NCBI GenBank assembly: GCA_016932995.1
Contig: JAFGBU010000013.1
Location: forward strand, 1 to 52,234
Length of the DNA stretch: 52,234 bases
Direction: 5' to 3'
DNA from: Desulfovibrionaceae bacterium
GTDB taxonomy: Bacteria > Desulfobacterota > Desulfovibrionia > Desulfovibrionales > Desulfovibrionaceae
The notes under the pieces were generated by a model that was given only the letters and a program-made list of their open reading frames with translations, was not told the DNA's origin and ran no database searches. Shown here one piece after another: positions 7,569-15,739 of this stretch. How positions within the stretch are numbered: position 1 is the first letter of the stretch; each line of letters opens with the position of its first letter. The position numbers and the translations under genes are program-made.

Positions 7569-8732
7569 ATGCTGATGCCCAGGGCCGAGTTCCTGCTCAC
7601 CACCGGCGGCGGCGGGCCGCTCAGGGAGGCCGATGTCCCGGCCGAGGTCCGGGTGCCCCTGGCCTGCCACCGGCCCCTGGTCTCGGCGGGCGACGCGGTC
7701 CTGGCCGGCCAGAAGCTGGCCGAGGCCTGCGAGCCGGGCGTGGGCGACGCGCACTCGCCCCTGGCCGGGGTCGTGGCCGAGGCCGGGGAGTGCGTGATCG
7801 CCGTGCGCGGCGAGGGCCAGGGCCAAATCAAGGCCGCGGACCTCTCCGGGCTCAGCGGCCAGGACCTGGCCGAGGCCCTGCGCGGGCTGGGCCTGGACAC
7901 CGCCGGGCTGGTGAAGGCCGAAATTCTGGTCGTCAACGCCGCGCCCCCGGACATCGGGGCCTGCGCCCCGGAGCGGCTGCTCTCCCTGTTCCCGGAGACC
8001 GTGGCCCTGGGCCTTGAGGCGGTCAAGTCCGTGGTCGCCCCGAAAAGGACCGTCCTGGTCATGGCCCACGGCCTGGGGGCCGCGCTCAAGGGCTGCGAGA
8101 TGTTCACGGTCCCGCCCTATCACCCCAACGGGGTGGACGGGCTCGCGGCCAGGGCCGCCCTGGGCCGGAAGGCCGAGGGCGCGGTCGTGGTCTCGGCGGC
8201 CGCGCTGTTCCACGCCGGCCGGATAATGGAGACCGGCCTGCCCCTGACCGAGATATACTTCAGCCTGGGCAACGGCCTGGTCAAGGCCGCGGTGGGCTCG
8301 CCCCTGGCCGATATCCTGCCCCTGGCCGGGCTGTCCGCCGGGGAGAACGACAGGCTGATCCTGGGCGGGCTGCTCCGCGGCCAGGCGGCCCGCTCCCTGG
8401 ACCAGGGCCTGCCCAAGGGGACCCTGGCCCTGTGCCTGGTCCCGCACGGGGCCTACCCCCCGGTGGCCGACGCGCTGTGCCTGAACTGCGGGGAGTGCGT
8501 GCTGCGCTGCCCGGCCAGGATAATGCCCAACATGATCAGCCGCTGCGCGGAGTTCAGGCTCTTCGAGCGGGCCAGGCAATACCACCTGGAGGCCTGCGTG
8601 GAATGCGGGCTGTGCGGCTATTTCTGCCCTTCGAGGAGGCCGATTCTGCAATACATCCAGCTGGCCAAGTTCGAGCTCGCCGCCCTGGACAGGCTGGCCG
8701 CGGAAAAGGCCGCCCAGGAGGAGGCGTCGTGA
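7569..8732 (+). CDS. rnfC: Rnf electron transport complex subunit RnfC
   Basis: 387 residues, starting at ATG 7569 (a second ATG is two codons later). The protein has the barrel-sandwich-like N-terminus HSPLAGVV that is normal for RnfC, a central NADH/FMN-binding type region, and two C-terminal [4Fe-4S] motifs, CLNCGECVLRCP and CVECGLCGYFCP. RnfC is a cytoplasm-facing peripheral subunit that exchanges electrons with the soluble partner or, here, perhaps passes them towards the cytochrome. It is shorter than proteobacterial RnfC with its long Ala/Lys-rich tail. The stop overlaps the next GTG start. Confidence 0.93.
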   Translation: MLMPRAEFLLTTGGGGPLREADVPAEVRVPLACHRPLVSAGDAVLAGQKLAEACEPGVGDAHSPLAGVVAEAGECVIAVRGEGQGQIKAADLSGLSGQDLAEALRGLGLDTAGLVKAEILVVNAAPPDIGACAPERLLSLFPETVALGLEAVKSVVAPKRTVLVMAHGLGAALKGCEMFTVPPYHPNGVDGLAARAALGRKAEGAVVVSAAALFHAGRIMETGLPLTEIYFSLGNGLVKAAVGSPLADILPLAGLSAGENDRLILGGLLRGQAARSLDQGLPKGTLALCLVPHGAYPPVADALCLNCGECVLRCPARIMPNMISRCAEFRLFERARQYHLEACVECGLCGYFCPSRRPILQYIQLAKFELAALDRLAAEKAAQEEAS

Positions 8733-9091
8733 AAAGGGCCGCGATTATCCTTTTGATTCTGGCCGTTTCCGGGGCAGTGGCCCTCCAGCTCGGGCTGGTG
8801 CCCGGATCCTGGCTGCCCAAGGCGTACTGGGAGTACAAGGCCGAGCACCAGCGCAAGAAGGTCCGGGACCTGAGGATCGAGATCCGCGACCTGAGGATCA
8901 AGGCCGAGCAGGCGCCAAAGGCCGCGCAACAGGCCGCGGGCTCCCTGGACCGGGCCGCGGGCGAGGGGCTTGACCGCCTGCGGGCCGAGATCGAGGCCCT
9001 GGAGATCGAGCTCGGGGTCCAGACCCAGAAGCTCGGCCAGGCCGAGGAGCAGCTCATCGGAATAAACCCCAGAAAGGCCGAAAAGCCATGA
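8729..9091 (+). CDS. Small membrane-anchored coiled-coil protein inside the rnf operon
   Basis: 120 residues from a GTG that overlaps the rnfC stop (GTGA, 8729-8732); its own stop overlaps the rnfD ATG (ATGA, 9088-9091). One N-terminal membrane segment (IILLILAVSGAVALQLGL) is followed by about 85 residues of heptad-rich charged helix (KVRDLRIEIRDLRIKAEQA, then RLRAEIEALEIELGVQTQKL). The helical part contains no cysteine and no cofactor motif. Tight coupling on both sides argues for a real gene with a structural or assembly role in the Rnf complex. I do not recognise it as a named Rnf subunit. Confidence 0.8.
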   Translation: MKRAAIILLILAVSGAVALQLGLVPGSWLPKAYWEYKAEHQRKKVRDLRIEIRDLRIKAEQAPKAAQQAAGSLDRAAGEGLDRLRAEIEALEIELGVQTQKLGQAEEQLIGINPRKAEKP

Positions 9092-10044
9092 GCACTTTTT
9101 CGCCGCCCTCGCCCCTTCTGACCGTGTCCGCGCCGCCGCACGCCCACTGCGGCCGGACCACCCGGGGCCTGATGGCCGAGACCCTGTTCGCGCTCGCGCC
9201 CGCGGCGATCATGGCCGTGCTGGTCTTCGGGCTGCCCGCCCTCCGGGTCATGGCCCTGTCCTGCGCCGTGGCCGTGATCTGCGAGACGCTCTGCGCCAGG
9301 GCCATGGCCGGGACCCCGGCCGTGGACGACCTGAACGCCCTGGTCATCGGCCTGCTGTTCGCCTTTTTGCTCCCGGCCTCGGCCCCCTGGTGGCTCGTGG
9401 CCGCGGGCAGCGCCACGAGCGTGGTCCTGGGCAAGATGGTCTTCGGCGGGCTGGGCGGCTCGCCCCTGTGCGCGCCCCTGGTCGGCTGGGCGGTGTGCAA
9501 GCTGTCCTGGAAAGGGGCCATGGACTACGACCTGTCCATGCTCTCCTCGTCCCTGACCTCGCCCCTGGCCCAGCTCAAGCACCTGGGGCCCCAGGCCGTG
9601 GCCGGGATCAGCCTCCAGGACCTGCTCCTGGGCCAGCAGCTCGGCGGCCTGGGCGCGGTCCAGGTCGCGGCCCTTCTGGCCGGCGGGGCCTATCTCCTGA
9701 TCCGGGGCCGGCTCAGGCCGCACATACCCCTGGCCTTCCTGGCCGGGACCTTTCTGACCGCCCTGATCTACTTTTACCTCGATCCCGCGGCCTGCGCCCC
9801 GCCCCTGTTCCACCTGCTGGCCGGCGGCGCGGTCCTGGGCGCGTTCTTCCTGGCCCCGGACTGCTCGTCCTCGCCCGTGGGCCATGTGCCCATGATCGTG
9901 TTCGGGCTTTTGGCCGGCTGCCTGGTGGTCGTGATCCGGGTCTACGGCGTGTACCCGGACGGCGTGCCCTTCGCCATACTCCTGGCCGAGCTCCTGACCC
10001 CGCTTGTGGACCGCATCCGGCCCAGGCCCCTGGGGGTGGGCTGA
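9088..10044 (+). CDS. rnfD: Rnf electron transport complex subunit RnfD
   Basis: 318 residues with about nine or ten membrane segments, the NqrB/RnfD family. VFGGLGGSPL (118-127) and APLVGW correspond to the conserved core near the flavin site. The covalent FMN motif of the family (consensus around S/T-GAT-PL) aligns with S-S-L-T-S-P-L-A at about 153-161, in which the Gly-Ala-Thr core is lost, so the usual phosphoester-linked FMN may be absent or differently placed. RnfD forms the membrane channel part of the ion-pumping complex. The start overlaps the coiled-coil gene stop. Confidence 0.9.
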   Translation: MSTFSPPSPLLTVSAPPHAHCGRTTRGLMAETLFALAPAAIMAVLVFGLPALRVMALSCAVAVICETLCARAMAGTPAVDDLNALVIGLLFAFLLPASAPWWLVAAGSATSVVLGKMVFGGLGGSPLCAPLVGWAVCKLSWKGAMDYDLSMLSSSLTSPLAQLKHLGPQAVAGISLQDLLLGQQLGGLGAVQVAALLAGGAYLLIRGRLRPHIPLAFLAGTFLTALIYFYLDPAACAPPLFHLLAGGAVLGAFFLAPDCSSSPVGHVPMIVFGLLAGCLVVVIRVYGVYPDGVPFAILLAELLTPLVDRIRPRPLGVG

Positions 10045-10046
10045 AG

Positions 10047-10634
10047 ATGCGCGAAGCGGCCAGGATGATCATCGTGCTCTCGCTCATCGCCGGGCTGTCC
10101 GGCCTGACTCTGGCCAGCCTGCGCCAGGCCACCGGCCCGCTCATCGAGGAGCAGGTCCTGACCTATGTCCAGGGCCCGTCGCTCGGCCAGATATTCGCGG
10201 ACACGGAGAACAACGCGGTCAGGGACCGCAAGACCTTCCGGCCGCCCGGCGCGGACCGCGAGCTGACCGTGTTCCCGGCCAGACGCCAGGGCAGGCTGGT
10301 GGGCGTGTCCTTCGAGACCTCGGCCAAGGGCTACGGCGGCGAGATCGGGGTCATGGTCGGGTTCACCATGCCCGAGGGCAAGCTGGCCGGAATCGCCATA
10401 ACGACCATGAAGGAGACCCCGGGCGTGGGCTCGCGCGTGGCCAAGCACGGCTTCACCACCCAGTTCCGGGGCCACGGCCTGGACAACCTGGACCTGAGGT
10501 CCAAGGGCGGGGACATCGACGCGGTCTCCGGGGCGACCATCTCGTCCACCGCGGCCACGGCCGCGGTCAAGCAGGCGGCCCAGGACTTCAAGGCCATCCG
10601 CGAAGAGCTGGCCAAGGCCTGGCCCGAATCGTGA
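10047..10634 (+). CDS. rnfG: Rnf electron transport complex subunit RnfG
   Basis: 195 residues from ATG 10047, two bases after the rnfD stop. A single N-terminal membrane segment (MIIVLSLIAGLSGLTLA) anchors a periplasmic FMN-binding domain. The flavin-transferase target DAVSGAT is intact, with acceptor Thr at about residue 164 (codon 10536-10538), which fits the known ApbE recognition pattern Dxx(S/T)GAT. The preceding TPGVGSR word is also family-typical. FMN would be attached by ApbE, whose gene is not in this window. Confidence 0.92.
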   Translation: MREAARMIIVLSLIAGLSGLTLASLRQATGPLIEEQVLTYVQGPSLGQIFADTENNAVRDRKTFRPPGADRELTVFPARRQGRLVGVSFETSAKGYGGEIGVMVGFTMPEGKLAGIAITTMKETPGVGSRVAKHGFTTQFRGHGLDNLDLRSKGGDIDAVSGATISSTAATAAVKQAAQDFKAIREELAKAWPES

Positions 10635-10647
10635 TCCGGAGAGGGAC

Positions 10648-11322
10648 ATGGGCGCGACCTGGAAGGAGCTGACCAAGGGACTGTGGCGGGAGATACCGCC
10701 CTTCAGGCTGGTCTTGGGCCTCTGCCCGACCCTGGCCGTGACCAAGACCGCGGACAACGGCCTGGGCATGGGCCTGGCCGTGATCTTCGTGCTCACCCTG
10801 TCCAACCTCGCGGTCTCGGCGCTGCGCAGGCTCATCCCGGCCAAGGTGCGCATCGCCTGCTTCATCGTCATCGCCGCGACGCTCGTGGTCGGCGTGGAGC
10901 TCCTGATGCAGGCCTTTGCCTACCCCCTGTACCAGCGCCTGGGCATCTTCGTGCCGCTCATCGTGGTCAACTGCATCATCCTGGGCCGGGCCGAGGCCTT
11001 TGCCTCGCGCAACCCGGTCCACCTGTCCGTGGCCGACGGCCTGGGCATGGGCCTGGGCTTCACCCTGTCCCTGACCCTGCTCGGGGCCCTGCGCGAGGTT
11101 TTGGGCTACGGCACGGTCTTCGGCCTTTGCCTGTTCGGCCCGGGGTTCAAACCCTTCAGCTTCATGATCGAGGCCCCGGGCGCGTTCGTCTGCCTGGGGC
11201 TGGTCCTGGCGGGCATGAACGCCCTGACCAACTGGCAGAGGAAGCGCCAGGGCCTGGCCGCTGTCGAGGGCCCGGGCCATGACTGCAAGTCCTGCGGCCT
11301 GTGCGCCGCGGACAAAAAATAG
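10648..11322 (+). CDS. rnfE: Rnf electron transport complex subunit RnfE
   Basis: 224 residues, six predicted membrane segments, with family words KTADNGLGMG, VVNCIILGRAEAFA and GLGFTLSLTLLGALRE. RnfE and RnfA form the inverted-topology pair that holds a membrane [2Fe-2S] centre between them. The C-terminus ends in CKSCGLCAADKK, an unusual soluble tail with three cysteines in CxxCxxC spacing. A GAGAGGG ribosome site precedes the ATG. Confidence 0.93.
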   Translation: MGATWKELTKGLWREIPPFRLVLGLCPTLAVTKTADNGLGMGLAVIFVLTLSNLAVSALRRLIPAKVRIACFIVIAATLVVGVELLMQAFAYPLYQRLGIFVPLIVVNCIILGRAEAFASRNPVHLSVADGLGMGLGFTLSLTLLGALREVLGYGTVFGLCLFGPGFKPFSFMIEAPGAFVCLGLVLAGMNALTNWQRKRQGLAAVEGPGHDCKSCGLCAADKK

Positions 11323-11331
11323 GGGGCGGCC

Positions 11332-11907
11332 GTGGAATACTTCCTGCTCATAATCGCGGCCATCTTCGTCAACAACATCGTCCTGGCCCAGTACCTGGGC
11401 AACTGCCCGTTCCTGGGCTGCTCCAGGGCCACGGGCACGGCGGTCGGCATGGGCGGGGCGGTGATCTTCGTGGTCACCCTGGCCACGGCCATCACCTGGC
11501 TGGTCCAGAAGCGCCTGCTCGAACCCATGGGCCTGGAGTACCTCCAGACCATCGCCTTCATCCTGGTCATCGCCGCCCTGGTCCAGTTCGTGGAGATGTT
11601 CCTGAAAAAGGTTTTGCCCCCCCTGTACCGGGCCCTGGGCATATTCCTGCCCCTGATCACCACCAACTGCGCGGTGTTGGGCATCGCCATCATCTGCCAG
11701 CGCAAGGAGTACGGGCTGCTCAAGTCCGTGGTCTTTGCCGCGGCCTCGGCGGCCGGGTTCATGCTCGCCCTGGTGCTCATGGCGGCCATCAGGGAGCGGC
11801 TGGACACGGCCAGGGTGCCCAGGGCGCTCAGGGGCATGCCCATCGGCCTGATCCTGGCCGGGCTCATGTCCCTGGCCTTTTTCGCCTTCAGCGGGATGAT
11901 CGCCTGA
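11332..11907 (+). CDS. rnfA: Rnf electron transport complex subunit RnfA
   Basis: 191 residues from a GTG at 11332 with AGGGGGC just upstream. Six membrane segments and the family words IFVNNIVLAQYLGNCPFLG and TTNCAVLGIAI are present; the cysteines in NNIVLAQYLGNC and TTNC are the conserved ones expected to bind the membrane iron-sulfur centre shared with RnfE. Length is normal for RnfA (about 190-193). Confidence 0.95.
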   Translation: MEYFLLIIAAIFVNNIVLAQYLGNCPFLGCSRATGTAVGMGGAVIFVVTLATAITWLVQKRLLEPMGLEYLQTIAFILVIAALVQFVEMFLKKVLPPLYRALGIFLPLITTNCAVLGIAIICQRKEYGLLKSVVFAAASAAGFMLALVLMAAIRERLDTARVPRALRGMPIGLILAGLMSLAFFAFSGMIA

Positions 11908-11920
11908 CAAGGGTCTTGAG

Positions 11921-13996
11921 ATGATCGCGGAAAGCGTACTGGTGCTCTTCGGAATCGGCCTCGGCTCGGCCCTGCTCCTGGCCCTGGCCTCGCGGCTGCT
12001 CTATGTCTACGAGGACCCGCGCGTGGCCCGGGTCGAGCAGTGCCTGGCCGGGGCCAACTGCGGGGCCTGCGGCTATCCGGGCTGCCCGGGCGCGGCCCAG
12101 GCCGTGGTCGCGGGCAAGGCCGGGGCCAATGTCTGCGTGGTCGGCGGCCCGGCCTCGGCCAAGGCCGTGGCCGAGATCATGGGCCTGACCGTGGAGGAGC
12201 GGGAGCCGGAGCGGGCCTGGGTGGACTGCACCGGCGGCCGGCGGGCCGAGGCCGTCTACCGCTACGAGGGCGTGGCCGACTGCCGCGCCCAGCACCTGTT
12301 CCACAACGGGGCCAAGATGTGCCCCGAGGGCTGCCTGGGCCTGGGCTCGTGCGTGGCCGCCTGCCAGTTCGACGCCATCCGCATGGGCCCGGACAACTAC
12401 CCGGTGGTCGACCCGGAGCGCTGCGTGGCCTGCGGGGGCTGCGCCCAGGCCTGCCCGCGCGGGGTGATCTCCATTTTAAGCATGAGCGCCAGGCTCACGC
12501 ACCTGAACGAGACCTCGGACTGCCTCGCGCCCTGCCGCCAGAAGTGCCCGGGCCAGATAGACATCCCCCGATACATCCAACAGCTCCGCCGGGGCGACGT
12601 GGCCGGGGCGGTGCTGACCATAAAGGAGCGCAACCCCCTGCTCCTGGTCTGCGGCCGGGTCTGCCCCAGGCCCTGCGAGACCGCCTGCCGCAGGAATCAT
12701 GTGGACTCGCCCGTGGCCATCAACATGCTCAAGCGCTATGCCGCGGACTGGGAAATGAACTCCGGCGCCAGACTGCATATCCCCTGCGCCCCGGACACCA
12801 AACGCAGGGTGGCCGTGGTCGGCGGCGGCCCGGCCGGCCTGTCCTGCGCCTATTTTTTGCGCCGCCTGGGCCACTCCCCGACCATCTTCGAGTCCATGCC
12901 CCTGCTCGGCGGCCAGCTGCGCTACGGCATACCGGAGTACCGGCTGCCCAAGGCCGTGCTCGACTGGGAGATCGAGGGCATCCTCGAGCTCGGGGTCGAG
13001 GTCCGGACCGGGCTGCGCTTCGGCCGGGACATCGGCCTGGAGTCCCTCAGGGCCGAGGGCTTCGAGGCCGTGTTCCTGGGCATCGGGGCCTGGCTGTCCA
13101 GCGCCATGCGCGTCGAGGGCGAGGACTCCGAGGGGGTCATGGCCGGGACCGAGTTCCTGACCCGGGTCGGCCTGGGCGCGGACACCGGCCTGGGCAAGAA
13201 GGTCGTGGTGGTCGGCGGCGGCAACACGGCCATCGACGCGGCCCGGACCAGCGTGCGCCTGGGCGCGGAGGCGACCATCATGTACCGCCGCAGCCGCCAG
13301 GAGATGCCGGCCAACGACGAGGAGGTCCTGGGCGCGGAGCAGGAGGGCGTGAAGTTCATGTTCCTGGCCGCGCCGACCAGGGTCCTGACCGGCCCCTCGG
13401 GCCGGGCCGAGGCCCTGGAGTACGTGCAGATGAAGCTCGGCGAGCCCGACGCCTCGGGCCGCAGGCGGCCCGAGCCCGTGCCCGGCTCGGAGACCACGAT
13501 CCAGGCGGACACGATCATCGCGGCCATCGGCCAGAAGCCGGAGCTTGCCTGCCTGTACCTGCCGGACCAGACCTGCCCCCTGGAGGAGACCAAGTGGCGG
13601 ACCCTGGCCGCTGACCCGGACACCCTGCAGACCTCGCTGCCCGACGTGTTCACGGCCGGGGACATGTTCACCGGCCCGAACCTGGTCATCGGCGCGGTGG
13701 GCGGGGGCCGCAGGGCGGCGCGCTCGATCCACCAGTTCCTGACCCAGGGCGCGGTCACCAGGCCCGACAAGCTCCAGCGGGACATGATCCCCTACACCCT
13801 GTTCAGCAACGTGCAAGACGTCCGGCCCAGGCAGAGGGCAGAGACGCCCCACCTGTGCCACGGCCGGGAGCGGACCTGCACCTTCGCCGAGATCGAGGGC
13901 CCGCTCAACGCCGACCAGGCCCTGGCCGAGTCCTGCCGCTGCCTGCACTGCGGCCTGACCTGCTACGACCGGGACCCGGAGCCCGGCGCGGCCTGA
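11921..13996 (+). CDS. rnfB: RnfB fused to a GltD-like NAD(P)H-dependent FAD oxidoreductase
   Basis: 691 residues. Residues 1-28 form the membrane anchor, followed by the RnfB Fe-S domain (GANCGACGYPGCPGAA) and a ferredoxin domain with CPEGCLGLGSCVAACQFDA and CVACGGCAQACPRG. From about residue 200 the protein is like the small subunit of glutamate synthase/NfnB: Fe-S cysteines in CLAPCRQKCPG and CGRVCPRPCETACRR, the FAD motif VAVVGGGPAGLSCAYF, and the NAD(P) motif VVVVGGGNTAIDAAR. A third cysteine group, CRCLHCGLTCYD, ends the protein. RnfB normally takes electrons from ferredoxin; the fused module would add its own NAD(P)H site. No gltB large subunit is nearby, which supports an Rnf role rather than glutamate synthesis. 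Confidence 0.93.
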   Translation: MIAESVLVLFGIGLGSALLLALASRLLYVYEDPRVARVEQCLAGANCGACGYPGCPGAAQAVVAGKAGANVCVVGGPASAKAVAEIMGLTVEEREPERAWVDCTGGRRAEAVYRYEGVADCRAQHLFHNGAKMCPEGCLGLGSCVAACQFDAIRMGPDNYPVVDPERCVACGGCAQACPRGVISILSMSARLTHLNETSDCLAPCRQKCPGQIDIPRYIQQLRRGDVAGAVLTIKERNPLLLVCGRVCPRPCETACRRNHVDSPVAINMLKRYAADWEMNSGARLHIPCAPDTKRRVAVVGGGPAGLSCAYFLRRLGHSPTIFESMPLLGGQLRYGIPEYRLPKAVLDWEIEGILELGVEVRTGLRFGRDIGLESLRAEGFEAVFLGIGAWLSSAMRVEGEDSEGVMAGTEFLTRVGLGADTGLGKKVVVVGGGNTAIDAARTSVRLGAEATIMYRRSRQEMPANDEEVLGAEQEGVKFMFLAAPTRVLTGPSGRAEALEYVQMKLGEPDASGRRRPEPVPGSETTIQADTIIAAIGQKPELACLYLPDQTCPLEETKWRTLAADPDTLQTSLPDVFTAGDMFTGPNLVIGAVGGGRRAARSIHQFLTQGAVTRPDKLQRDMIPYTLFSNVQDVRPRQRAETPHLCHGRERTCTFAEIEGPLNADQALAESCRCLHCGLTCYDRDPEPGAA

Positions 13997-14013
13997 GCAG
14001 GGCCAAAAAGCCC

Positions 14014-14042
14014 TTGCCATCGCCCGCGCCAATGTTTATATC
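14014..14042 (+). promoter_or_regulatory. Sigma-70 promoter of tRNA-Val
   Basis: TTGCCA at 14014-14019 and TATATC at 14037-14042 with an exact 17-base spacer. Transcription would start near 14049, five bases ahead of the mature tRNA. Confidence 0.7.
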
Positions 14043-14053
14043 AATTCCCCTTT

Positions 14054-14129
<76 letters not shown>

Positions 14130-14134
14130 GAAAC

Positions 14135-14162
14135 AAAGCCCCGGCCCGGCCCGGGGCTTTTT
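14135..14162 (+). terminator. Rho-independent terminator after tRNA-Val
   Basis: Stem AAAGCCCCGG (14135-14144) pairs CCGGGGCTTT (14151-14160) around a six-base loop, ending in five T. Confidence 0.8.
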
Positions 14163-14195
14163 CGTCCCGGACCACTGGGGCCGGGGGCCTGCGCC

Positions 14196-14651
14196 ATGCG
14201 CCTGATCCTGTTCGAGCCCGAGATCCCGCCGAACACCGGCAACATCGCCCGGCTGTGCGCGGCCACCAGGACCCCCCTGCACCTTGTCGAGCCCCTGGGA
14301 TTTTCCCTGGACGACAAGCACCTGAAACGGGCCGGCCTGGACTACTGGCCGCACGTGGACCTGAGCGTGCATCCCAACTGGCCGGACCTTGAAAGGACCC
14401 TGAGCGAGTCTCGGCTGGTCCTGGCCGGGTCCGGCCGCGGCCGGCCCTGCCACGAGTTCGGGTTCAGGCCCGGCGACTGCCTGGTGCTCGGGCCCGAGAC
14501 CAGGGGCCTGCCCCAGTGGATGTTCGACTCCTACCCGGACCAGGTGCGCATCCCCATCTGGGGGCCGGTGCGCAGCCTGAACCTGTCCACCGCGGCCGGG
14601 GTGCTGCTCTTCGAGGCCCTGCGCCAGACCGGCGGCCTGAATGACCGGTAG
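14196..14651 (+). CDS. trmL: tRNA (cytidine/uridine-2'-O)-methyltransferase TrmL
   Basis: 151 residues, the length of the minimal SPOUT enzymes of the YibK/TrmL family. The three SPOUT motifs are clear: NTGNIARLC near residue 12, LGPETRGLP near 99, and IPIWGPVRSLNLSTAAGVL near 117. TrmL 2'-O-methylates the wobble base of tRNA-Leu isoacceptors. It lies 66 bases after the tRNA-Val gene but is separated from it by a terminator. Confidence 0.92.
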   Translation: MRLILFEPEIPPNTGNIARLCAATRTPLHLVEPLGFSLDDKHLKRAGLDYWPHVDLSVHPNWPDLERTLSESRLVLAGSGRGRPCHEFGFRPGDCLVLGPETRGLPQWMFDSYPDQVRIPIWGPVRSLNLSTAAGVLLFEALRQTGGLNDR

Positions 14652-14657
14652 CGCGCC

Positions 14658-14686
14658 TTGCGCATCAGGGACGCAGCGGGTATAAA
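14658..14686 (+). promoter_or_regulatory. Sigma-70 promoter of rfbB-rfbD
   Basis: TTGCGC at 14658-14663 and TATAAA at 14681-14686, 17-base spacer. The rfbB ATG (14720) follows an AAAGGA ribosome site. Confidence 0.65.
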
Positions 14687-14719
14687 CGCGAATCCATAAG
14701 ACCCGGCAAAGGACGGAAC

Positions 14720-15739
14720 ATGCGGCTACTGGTCACCGGCGGGTGCGGCTTCATCGGCGCCAACTTCATCCGGCTCATGCTCGCCAGGCACCCGGACTGG
14801 ACGATCGTCAACCTGGACAAGCTGACCTACGCGGGCAACAGGCTGAGCCTCGCGGACCTGGAGCAGGGGCCCGAGGACCGCTACCTGTTTGTGCGCGGCG
14901 ACATCTGCGACCCGGACCTGGTCGCGGGCCTGCTTGCGGACCACGGCCTGGAGGCGGTGGTCAACTTCGCGGCCGAGACCCACGTGGACCGCTCGATCAA
15001 CGACCCGGCCCCGTTCATCGGCACCAATGTCCAGGGGGCCCAGAACCTCATGGACTGCGCGAGACGGGCCAAGACCGCGCGCTTCGTGCAGGTCTCCACG
15101 GACGAGGTCTACGGCAGCCTGGGGCCCGAGGGCGCGTTCACGGAAGACTCCCCCCTGGCCCCGAACAGCCCCTACTCGGCGAGCAAGGCCGCGGCCGACC
15201 TCATGGCCAGGGCCTATTTCAAGACCTACGGCCTGCCCGTGGTCGTGACCCGCTGCTCCAACAACTACGGGCCCTACCAGTTCCCGGAAAAGCTCATCCC
15301 GCTCATGTTCCTCAAGGCCTGCCGCGACCAGACCCTGCCGGTCTACGGCGACGGGCTGAACGTGCGGGACTGGATATACGTGGACGACCACTGCCTGGGC
15401 CTGGAGTCGGCCCTGCTCAAGGGCCGGCCCGGCGAGGTCTACAACTTCGGCGGCGCGGCCGAGAAGACCAATCTGGACCTGGTCCGGGCCCTGCTCGCGC
15501 TGCTCGGCAAGCCCGAGTCGCTGATAGAATTCGTCCAGGACCGGCCGGGCCACGACCGACGCTACGCCATGAATTTCGAAAAGGCCGGAAAAGAGCTGGG
15601 CTTCGCGCCCGGCCTGGACTTTGACCAGGGCCTGGCCAGGACCATCGACTGGTACCGCGCAAACCAGGCCTGGCTGGACTCGGTCCAGAGCGGGGCCTAC
15701 AGGAAGTTCATGGACCACTGGTACGGGGACAGGCCGTGA
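14720..15739 (+). CDS. rfbB: dTDP-glucose 4,6-dehydratase
   Basis: 339 residues, an extended short-chain dehydrogenase. The NAD motif is GGCGFIGAN at 7-15, the catalytic T127-D128-E129 group is in STDEVYGS, and the Y152/K156 pair is in PYSASKAAA. It dehydrates dTDP-glucose to the 4-keto-6-deoxy sugar, the second step of dTDP-L-rhamnose synthesis. It is coupled to rfbD by a four-base GTGA overlap. rfbA is found 35 kb away at 50070 and the epimerase rfbC is not in the window. Confidence 0.95.
   Translation: MRLLVTGGCGFIGANFIRLMLARHPDWTIVNLDKLTYAGNRLSLADLEQGPEDRYLFVRGDICDPDLVAGLLADHGLEAVVNFAAETHVDRSINDPAPFIGTNVQGAQNLMDCARRAKTARFVQVSTDEVYGSLGPEGAFTEDSPLAPNSPYSASKAAADLMARAYFKTYGLPVVVTRCSNNYGPYQFPEKLIPLMFLKACRDQTLPVYGDGLNVRDWIYVDDHCLGLESALLKGRPGEVYNFGGAAEKTNLDLVRALLALLGKPESLIEFVQDRPGHDRRYAMNFEKAGKELGFAPGLDFDQGLARTIDWYRANQAWLDSVQSGAYRKFMDHWYGDRP

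Noticed and set aside
11921-13996. Glutamate synthase small subunit (gltD)
   Set aside because: The GltD-like part is fused in frame to RnfB, lies in the rnf operon and has no gltB neighbour.
13997-14053. Terminator after rnfB
   Set aside because: AGGGC-CAAAAA-GCCCT is a short stem without a T-run and overlaps the tRNA promoter; not convincing.
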